This document shows positions 57,116-64,000 of a DNA stretch of 64,000 bases, piece after piece. Source of the DNA: Phaseolus vulgaris (taxonomy: Eukaryota > Streptophyta > Magnoliopsida > Fabales > Fabaceae); NCBI RefSeq assembly GCF_000499845.2, contig NC_023749.2, forward strand, positions 12,613,625 to 12,677,624. The letters run 5' to 3'. The notes under the pieces are model-generated. The model did not search any database and was not told where the DNA came from. It saw only the letters and a program-made list of their open reading frames with translations. Numbering within the stretch: position 1 is the first letter of the stretch; each line of letters starts with the position of its first letter. Both the position numbers and the translations under genes were made by a program.

Positions 57116-57713
57116 TTTTGGGACCATAACAGAAAACTGTTTTGTGCTTTGACTGAGCATTGAATGATTTTCTAACTGTTTACACTCCAGTTTTTAATGT
57201 TTTGACCAATCTTTAAATGCAATTAATAGTTTGTTAAGATTATGCAACAAACAACTTTGATTAAATACAGAAAAACATATTTGATTTTTTCACTGAATGA
57301 GATTTTGAAAAGTTGAGATTTGCCTAGAGATTGCATTGATGAAAGAGTGTGAGATAGGATTTTCATCTTGTATTGATTTCAGATTTGTTCTGTAACAAGT
57401 GTAATCATTTGTACTTTTAAAAGAAACTTTGTGTGTATTGCTGAGAAGTGTTGTGTTCTTGAGGGGATCAAGATCATCATTCTTAGTGGTGTTGTGCTGG
57501 ACCAAAGGAAGTGTGTGTCTTGAAGGGATCAAGGTCACTTCTTTGGTTGTGTTGTAAGTGATTTGGGTTGATTGCTCAGTGGATTCCCCAATGGTTTCTG
57601 GGAAGACTGGATGTAGCTCTGGGTTTTGAGTGAACCAGTATAAACCTCTGTGTGCATTCTCTTTATCCTTAATCTCTTTAAATTCAGTTTTTATATTTGT
57701 GAACTGATATAAA

Positions 57714-57748
57714 CAACCAATTGTTTCTGCGAAACAACCGATTGTTTT
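57714..57748 (+). repeat. Paired 21-bp-spaced motif in LTR copy 2
   Basis: CAACCAATTGTTT at 57714 and CAACCGATTGTTT at 57735. The other copy has three motifs here. Confidence 0.95.
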
Positions 57749-57800
57749 TCTGGTGCTGTGCTTATTTGCTTTGTGTTTTGGCAAACTGAATTCTGACAAT

Positions 57801-57811
57801 TGGCATCAAGA
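57801..57811 (+). other. Primer binding site, family A copy 2
   Basis: TGGCATCAAGA, two bases after the LTR, as in the other copy. Confidence 0.7.
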
Positions 57812-57859
57812 GTTTGTCTCTTGAAATTTATTCAAGTGTGATCCTAAAACTGTTTTTTA

Positions 57860-58546
57860 ATGGCTGATAGACTACCTTTTGGGGAAGGTGCTTCAATCAA
57901 CAGACCACATCTGTTTTTTGGTTTGAACTACCAATTTTGGAAAGTCAGAATGAAAATCTTTGTGGAATCACTTGACAAAGGTATTTGGGATGCAATTGAA
58001 AATGGTCCTTTTGTCCCAAAATTTGAAAAAGATGGATCTTCCATTGAAAAGCCTTGGTCTCAATGGACTGGTTCTGAAAGCAAGAAGGCCAAATTTGATT
58101 GCATTGCTAAAACCATAATAACCTCTGCCTTGAATTCAGATGAGTTTTTCAGGGTCTCTCAATGCAAATCAGCAAAGGAAATGTGGGACACCTTGGAGGT
58201 AACTCATAAAGGTACCAATGAGGTGAAGAGAGCTAGAAAGCATACTTTAATCCAAGAGTATGAAATGTTCAGAATGCTCAAGGGTGAGACAATTGCTGAA
58301 GTCCAGAAAAGATTCACGCACATCATCAATCATCTCATGAGCCTTGACAAGACCTTTGAAAAGGAAGAGCTAAACATCAAGATTTTGAAATGTCTTGATA
58401 GAGCTTGGCAACCTAAGGTAACTACAATATCTAAATCTAAAGATCTAACATCATTGAGTATGGATTTTTCATTGTTTCCAGAGATCGACATCAAGATCGT
58501 CTTCACCCTATTATTGGGCTTAATCCATGACCTCACAACCCCCTAG
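57860..58546 (+). pseudogene. Family A gag, 3'-truncated
   Basis: From the ATG at 57860 the first 200 residues follow the gag at 13550-15262 closely (MADRLPFGEGASINRP, FWKVRMKIFVESLDKGIWDA, VQKRFTHIINHLMSL). Homology stops at about 58460, after DLTSLSM; the last 28 residues to the stop at 58546 come from unrelated sequence. It keeps the gag core but lacks both zinc knuckles. No internal region follows, so this is an LTR-gag stub. The open frame is uninterrupted up to the breakpoint. Confidence 0.85.
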
Positions 58547-58663
58547 CCTCATATATAAGTCAATGAGGCTGATAAGTTTGAAGAAGAAATTGATTCCAAA
58601 ACATATCCTAGAGATTAACCGAACCCATACCATTGGGCTCAGAGCATGACCTCACATCCCTCT
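58461..58663. other. Unidentified segment between two elements
   Basis: About 200 bp containing an imperfect direct repeat (ATTGGGCTYARNSCATGACC type) at about 58514 and 58633. Source unknown. Confidence 0.5.
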
Positions 58664-59051
58664 GATAAGTGTCATAATTTAGTAATATTTCATATAAAAA
58701 TGATAAGCACATATGAATTTTAATTGATAAAATAGTAATAATTCAACCTCTAATTCAGGAATTTGAACCATTTTACATATTTTTGGATTATAATATGAAT
58801 GTGAACAATTTTTTCCCAAATTTAGATTAATTTCATATTTTATAGGAAAATTGAGATAAAAGGGCTAAAGAAGAATGGACAAGTTAAAGACAAGATAAAA
58901 AGACAAAGTTGGAACATTGGAAACACACCCAAACACATTCAAGCAAGATCACTTTAGAAGAACTCGCCCAATGCTCTCTTAAGAAAGTTAACTCCGGTGA
59001 AGTTGAGTTTTTTCTTATTAAACTCTTATAAGCAAGTAATATTTCGTTTAA
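58664..59051 (+). repeat. Athila-like LTR fragment
   Basis: Begins TGATAAGTGTCATAATTTAG and resembles the first 300 bp of the LTR that follows and of the solo LTR at 27788. It stops where the next LTR begins, so it was truncated or recombined there. Confidence 0.7.
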
Positions 59052-60031
59052 TGACAAGTGTCAAATTTTAGTAATATTTCATATTAAAAATATAGGCACT
59101 TATGAGTATTAATTGCTAAAATAGGTATAAAATAACCTCCAATGTACGAATTTATACATTTTTACATATTTTGTGTTTTTTATTTGAATAAGAACAATTT
59201 ATTCCCAAATGTTGTGCTAATTTCATAACTTTAGGGGAGAATAGAGATGATTGGGCAAAAGGAGAATAACATAAGCTATAAAGGGAAAGTTGGAAGGCCA
59301 AGCACGCACCAAGCTCACACAAGCCCACCTCATCATCTGGGCATCTCGTTCAAGCGAGCTCATTCTTGCTTGAGCGAGCTCATTCTCGCTTGAGCGAGAT
59401 TTGCTCTATGAACGTTGGGTGTTTCGACGTTTTAGTCACTCGAGCAAGAATTCACTTAACTCAAGTCATATAGGTTAAATAGGAGGCTTTAGGCATAAAC
59501 CTAGGTGTGCAAGATTGAGAGGAAAACACCATTGAGTGAATTGTAATGCGGTTGGGAGGATAATGCTAAACATATTTGAATGCTAGGAATACATTTGAAA
59601 TGTTAATTGCTTTATAACATTTGTTCATAATGATATGGAATTTTTTATAAATATCCAAGGAATCGATATTTAGGAGACCATCTTAATAATTTTGTATGCT
59701 AGGAATTGATATGAATGATTTTTATATGTGCATCGATGTCAATCAAGATGGAATGTTATATGTTTTTATTCATTAAAAAATACACACAAGTCAAAAGGAT
59801 GATCTCCAATTCCAATTTCCCAATTGACTCATCCAAATTATTTACTTTGCTTTTATTTAATTTCTTACAAATTCATGATACAAACAACCTTTCCAACAAA
59901 CTTTTACACATTTTTACATTTAGTGAATATTATACTTGAGATTTTAGAATTGTTCCTTGTGGATTTGATATTCGTCCTTAGGGACAATTTATTACTTCTG
60001 ACTCGGTACACTTACCGTAAAATATTCATCA
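59052..60031 (+). repeat. Athila-like 5' LTR
   Basis: 980 bp, TGACAAGTG to CATCA. It is followed by AGTTTTTTACGTCGGGTGC, a degenerate form of the aspartate-tRNA primer site common in Athila and Tat elements. Near 59343-59400 a GAGCGAGCTC-type string repeats. Confidence 0.8.
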
Positions 60032-61965
60032 AGTTTTTTACGTCGGGTGCTAAGGAACAATTTTATTTCTAGTGTACGAATTCCTAAATATTGTGAATAT
60101 TTTAATTTTTTTATTGTTTTATATTTTTTATTTTCTTATTATATTTTTAGATTTGTTTTAAATTTTGTAATCTCATTACAACTACTTACTCCTTTTGTTA
60201 ATTCTTGAGTGAATTGTCTTATATGATATTAAGAGGAAAGGTTTCCGAAGACCAATTGTAATTTGAATCAAAGATTGAAAATGCAACTCAGAAGATTAGG
60301 TTGAAAACGAGAAAAGAAAAACAAGGAGAAATTAGAAAAGAATCTTCAACCACTTCTATCCTTCATATTGAAATTTTTCAGGAAGAGAGCAATATGGTTG
60401 AAGAGCAACCACCACAGTCTAAAAGAACACTTGAAGATTAAATGGCGTGTCTGTGTCAGAGACACGTATTGGACATCGACATTCGTACGACACGTATCGG
60501 TGAAGTGTCCAATGCAAAAAATATTTGTTTTGATTTCTGACAATTCTAGCACGGTTCTAACACAATTTAAAAAAAAAAGAAATACATTAATTTTCTAAAA
60601 ACTCAAACTTATTATATACATTTTTATTATGATTATAAAAATAAGGAACAGATCCTTTTGAACCAGACATGAAAAACATCTATCTACTCCAACAAAAATC
60701 TAAAACATACTTGTGCACATAAATCTTTATTGTCAATTTATATAATATATAGATTTGTGTCCTCATGTCCTACATTTTAGAGATTATACGTATCTCCATA
60801 TTCGTGTCTGTGTCTTATCATTGTCCGTGTCAATGTCTGTGCTACATATCCTACTACCACTAAGGCCTTGGAGATGAAACCTGCATTCCTCAGTCTGATC
60901 AGTACCCATTAATTTACAGTAATGAACCATGAGGATCCATATTCACATTTGTCTACATTCTATGAATTCATGGGCACAATGGGCTTTCAATCATGTGATA
61001 TTGAATCTTTTTTATCTGGGTTTGTTTCCTTTCTCATTAGTAGGAAAAGTTAAGAAATGACTAAAATCACATCCAAATCAAAGTTTCACCAATTGGAAAG
61101 ATGTAGTGGAAAAAAATTTACAAACATTTTTTCCATTATCCGACTATATCAAAGCAAAGTCTAATATTTCTATGTTCAGACAAGGATAAAATGAAGCCTT
61201 CTATGAAACATGGGAGACATTCAAAGTGAAGCTGAGAAAATACCCAAATCATGGGTTTAAAGATATTGCAAAATTGAATATCTTTCATAATGGCCTCAGA
61301 TCTAATACCAAAATGCTTCTAGACGTTGCAATTGGTGACACGATGGTTACAAAAATTATTGATGCATTAAGCCTAACATGATAAACAAGGTGCCTAGAAG
61401 AAAGAGTTGTTAGAGCTAAATATTTCATATGCAATTCTGGCTCAGAATAAAATTTCGACAGAGCAGCTTGAGGCATTAACTGCACAAAGGTCTAAATTGC
61501 CACAACAATTACAAGTTGTGAAGTCTTCTCAGAGTCAAACTCAACCAATACAGTGTGATTTTTGTGGAGGTGATGATCCCAATGATCATTGTTCTTATCA
61601 AAATAATTCATCTGAAGGGGAAGTAAATTATATGAGTAACCAGGGAAGGCAAGGTGGTTTCTCCAACAATAAAAATTATCCTAAAGGTTGAAGAAGCCAT
61701 CAGAATCAAAATTTTAGGTGGAAACAAGATGTTGGTCCATCTAGCAAGCAAGGCCCCTTTTAACAACAACAACCACCACTATATCCTTCAGTTCAAGAAA
61801 GACTAAGCAAATTAAGGAAACCTTGGAAAATTTTATGCAAGCCTCTCTAGCTAATCAAAAGAATAATGAAGCAGTAATCAGAAATTTAGAAATGCAGATG
61901 AGACAAATTACTAAACAGTTGACAGAGTGGTTAGTTTTCAGCTAACACACGAACCAACCTGTACC
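60032..61965 (+). pseudogene. Athila-like gag pseudogene, interrupted
   Basis: The upstream part shows MVEEQPPQSKRTLED near 60392. Dispersed repeat E (60437-60847) interrupts the gene. Gag continues with TKALEMKPAFLSLIS and EDPYSHLSTFYEFMGTMGF, then FYETWETFKVKLRKYPNHGF, IFHNGLRSNTKMLLD, a CDFCGGDDPNDHC zinc-like motif, and EVNYMSNQGRQGGFS. Stops and frame changes are numerous. Coding similarity ends at about 61965, 18 bp before the Tat-like LTR. The lineage is inferred from resemblance to Athila gag. Confidence 0.8.
60437..60847 (+). repeat. Dispersed repeat E, copy 2
   Basis: Matches 52232-52720 and is inserted in the Athila-like gag between LED and TKALE codons. The target duplication is not clear. 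Confidence 0.8.
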
Positions 61966-61982
61966 GTCCTGGTAGTCGGAAG

Positions 61983-62779
61983 TGATGACGTGGCACCAAG
62001 CAACAGTATAGGCGTGTTGACAAGGCGCCAGGTCGGCAGAAGAGGAGGAAGTCGGGGGGCTCGTGAAGTCGCTAGTTGTTAAGTTGGCGTGTTCCGATCT
62101 TCAGCATACCAGGCGATCGCCCAGTAGAAGGTAAAGTCGCCAGATGTAAACTCAGGCGACCAAGCGATTGGAGATCGCCAGAGCAAGCACATCGCCAGAG
62201 ATGAAGGTGAAGCAGATTATGAAGGCGGCCGGCGAGACCACAGGGAAGGTGTACGAAGGCACCCTAACTCGCCAGTTCCAACAGATATCGCACTCCCAAG
62301 TTAGCTATGCACTGGGCAGTACCATGCATAAATAACTTAGCCAAAAAGAGAGTCAGAAGCAGCGCCCAAGTCAAGGAGGCTCCAGATGATGGCACGTGTA
62401 CGACTGGATGCGAGCCACGTGTCCAGGTCTGTAACTGCTAGGAGAGAGAAAGTAACCAGGTATATAAGAGTTCTCAACGAACTTTCTGAGGTACGCGCAC
62501 GTTCAGATTATACTCTTTACGCTTGCGAGTTCTAGAGCTTACTGTGAGAGAGAACATTGCACGGTTCCTTGAGATTTTCTTGAGTGTTCTTGCTCTTAGT
62601 ATTCGGTGGTTCGGTCACTGACTTGGGCGTTGGAGTGCGATCGGCCGCAGCGGCGCCGCTCTGTTCTTTTACAGGTTCTTGAGGTGGATCTTGAAGAAGG
62701 ACGGAGGTTCGAAGCGGTGCACGAGTCGATCCTTTGACGAGGCAGGTTCCAACGTTTTGGTCAACAGGCAGGATCATCA
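61983..62779 (+). repeat. 5' LTR of the Tat-like element
   Basis: 797 bp with inverted ends TGATGA and TCATCA. A TATATAAG box lies at 62461-62468. Several GGCGACC and TCGCCAG-type strings recur in the U3 part (62010-62300). Confidence 0.82.
62461..62468 (+). promoter_or_regulatory. TATA box in the LTR
   Basis: TATATAAG about 320 bp before the LTR end. The pattern matches the plant TATA consensus, and its place in the LTR fits the U3/R boundary. Confidence 0.7.
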
Positions 62780-62797
62780 GGCGCCCACCGTGGGGCC
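62780..62797 (+). other. Primer binding site of the Tat-like element
   Basis: GGCGCCCACCGTGGGGCC directly after the LTR, identical to the site at 1635-1652. Confidence 0.75.
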
Positions 62798-63143
62798 GTG
62801 TAAAACCTGTTCCCATCCACAGCGTGAGTTCTTGGAGGTTTTCGAAGTTTTCTGCGTGGTTGTGTGCTGGTGCAACCATCGTTCGCTGTTTGCTTGAGAT
62901 TTGTTCGGTGTTTTCGCACTTTCCACCGTTCGTTTGGATTTTTGTTCGGTGAAGTGAAGTTTTCTGCTGTTTACGTGCGATTTGTTTGGTGGAGTTTGAG
63001 TTCTTTCGCTCGTTTGGTTTCTTTGAAGGTTCGCGGTGCTCTTGAGTTTTTGCAGAGTTACGCGCAGTTTTCCCGATTGATCGCTGAATCGATCGTAGCT
63101 GAAGTAGGTGTTGTTCGCTGCATTCTGTGATTCGCTAAGTTTC

Positions 63144-64000
63144 ATGAGAAAAATGAGAAGCAATCGTTCATGTCCGGTTGCGCCCGTCGCTGCTGAAGGC
63201 GCCGCCGCCATGACCATGGAGCAGATGGCAGAGATGATGCGTTCATTGCAGGCAACTGTGGAAGCCTCGCGCGTAGAACAGGCGAGAATGCATGAGGACC
63301 TGGTCGCCTCTCGCGCCAGGAATGAGGAGCTTAGCAAGATGACTGAGGAGCTGCGTCAAGCTCTTCAGGAGCAGCAAGAGCGTTCTACTGCTGAAGAGGT
63401 TGCGCCGTCGTCGCCACCTCGTGTTTTTCCTATGCCTTTTGTTCAGGCGATTACTGACACGCCTATTCCTGCAAGTGTGGTCCCTGTTAAGGCTGTTTTC
63501 ACCGGCGTGGAGGATCCTGAGGCTCATCTCACCACGTTCCATACGCAGATGATGCTGTCGGGGGGATTAGACGCCGTGTATTGCAAGATGTTCGTGAGCA
63601 CGCTCCAGGGAACGGCGCTGGAATGGTTTGTGAGCCTGCCTAACGGTCACATAACCAGTTTTCAACAGTTCTCGAAGATTTTCGTCGAGCAGTACATTGT
63701 GAATAAGGCACCGCCCAGGGTGTCTTATGATTTGTTTGATATAAGGCAATATCAGGGAGAGTCCCTCAGAGACTACCTGAATCGCTTTGGGGCGCAGATG
63801 GTCCGATCGCCGGCCAAAGATGAAGAAATGCTGGTCTATGCATTCAAGAAGGGCGTGTTGTCGGGACCGTTCTGCGAGGCGTTGATCAGGGCACACCCCG
63901 CCACGTTTGCTGAGGTTAGGCGACTTGCGGTGGCCCACATCGCCGACGAGAGCGAGGTCGCCGAGAAGAGAGGAAGCGTGGCACCCGCTAGGCCACGCGC
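63144..64000 (+). CDS. Gag of the Tat-like element, open to the window edge
   Basis: From the ATG at 63144 no stop occurs in the 285 codons to the window end. Residues 20-100 form a coiled-coil-like region rich in E, Q, A and R (MTMEQMAEMMRSLQATVEAS). A short Pro-rich linker leads to the gag core at about 130-240: KMFVSTLQGTALEWFVSLP, FVEQYIVNKA, IRQYQGESLRDYLNRF and AFKKGVLSGPF. This is the Ty3/Gypsy gag layout. Gag would form the particle and bind RNA. A second in-frame ATG is at 63153. The open GC-rich frame contrasts with the broken gag at 1-1589 and suggests a younger element. The zinc knuckle is expected beyond the window. Confidence 0.88.
   Translation, partial: MRKMRSNRSCPVAPVAAEGAAAMTMEQMAEMMRSLQATVEASRVEQARMHEDLVASRARNEELSKMTEELRQALQEQQERSTAEEVAPSSPPRVFPMPFVQAITDTPIPASVVPVKAVFTGVEDPEAHLTTFHTQMMLSGGLDAVYCKMFVSTLQGTALEWFVSLPNGHITSFQQFSKIFVEQYIVNKAPPRVSYDLFDIRQYQGESLRDYLNRFGAQMVRSPAKDEEMLVYAFKKGVLSGPFCEALIRAHPATFAEVRRLAVAHIADESEVAEKRGSVAPARPR

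Larger units (their letters stand above)
56777..57798 (+). repeat. Family A 5' LTR, second copy
   Basis: Matches, as reverse complement, 15324-15689 plus 17261-18044. Its first two bases are TA where the other copy has TG, and about 90 bp near the 3' end are deleted. TATAAA lies at 57639-57644. It carries the three LTR motif pairs (56979, 57081, 57714), each exactly 21 bp apart. It lacks the solo LTR, thus preserving the empty site. Confidence 0.88.
61983..64000 (+). mobile_element. Tat-like Gypsy retrotransposon, 5' part
   Basis: LTR (61983-62779), primer site, a 5' leader of about 350 bp and an open gag reaching the window end. It is markedly GC-rich compared with the window. It inserted into the Athila-like element. 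Its primer site matches that of the decayed element at the other end of the window, but the LTRs differ. Confidence 0.88.

Overview
This window looks like plant nuclear DNA from a repeat-rich, probably pericentromeric block. It is AT-rich and packed with nested LTR retrotransposons, LINEs, a CACTA element and a TRIM. I recognise no ordinary host gene, tRNA gene or rRNA gene. The long-LTR SIRE-like Copia families and the TRIM family look most like those of legumes (a Phaseoleae-type genome); that is inference from family resemblance, not proof.

Layout. 1-2152: 5' end of a decayed Tat-like Ty3/Gypsy element on the minus strand. 3530-8140: a LINE with an internal inversion, a reverse-transcriptase (RT) deletion and two telomere-like insertions. 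8199-11075: a dispersed repeat, duplicated locally, with an inverted partner at 34700-36053. 11406-18044: a Copia relative (family A, minus) with an open gag and a decayed third ORF but no pol; a family B solo LTR sits inside its 5' LTR. 18056-19680: a LINE tail. 21560-22769: a solo LTR. 23350-24509: a gag-plus-LTR stub. 25180-25870: a LINE stub. 26118-27727: a CACTA element. 27788-28849: a Gypsy-type solo LTR. 29260-34238: a complete Copia element with two LTRs and a 5-bp target site duplication (TSD), whose polyprotein is broken only by three in-frame stops. 37283-40845: a mosaic of Copia, Gypsy and Copia pieces. 40846-50604: a large SIRE-like element (family B, minus) with gag, pol, an intact third ORF and almost identical LTRs. 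52232-53099: a dispersed repeat and a complete 341-bp TRIM. 56404-58460: a CACTA end next to a second family A copy (plus strand). 58664-61965: Athila-like LTRs and a decayed gag. 61983-64000: the GC-rich 5' end of a Tat-like Gypsy element whose gag is still open at the window edge.

How the parts work together. The elements fit a history of insertion, nesting, LTR-LTR recombination to solo LTRs, and breakage. Three solo LTRs keep perfect 5-bp TSDs, and one has its empty site preserved in a sister LTR. Nonsense changes whose original codon can be inferred from relatives are mostly G-to-A or C-to-T, as expected from deamination of methylated cytosine.

Most notable pattern: short near-palindromic motifs in families A, B and C that come in same-orientation pairs at fixed spacing. 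Family A has ten intervals, all exactly 21 bp. Family B has about ten intervals of 20 bp and one of 21 bp. The pairs occur in LTRs, in internal non-coding DNA and once inside gag. The second notable item is a third ORF of about 380-387 codons after pol, shared by families A and B.
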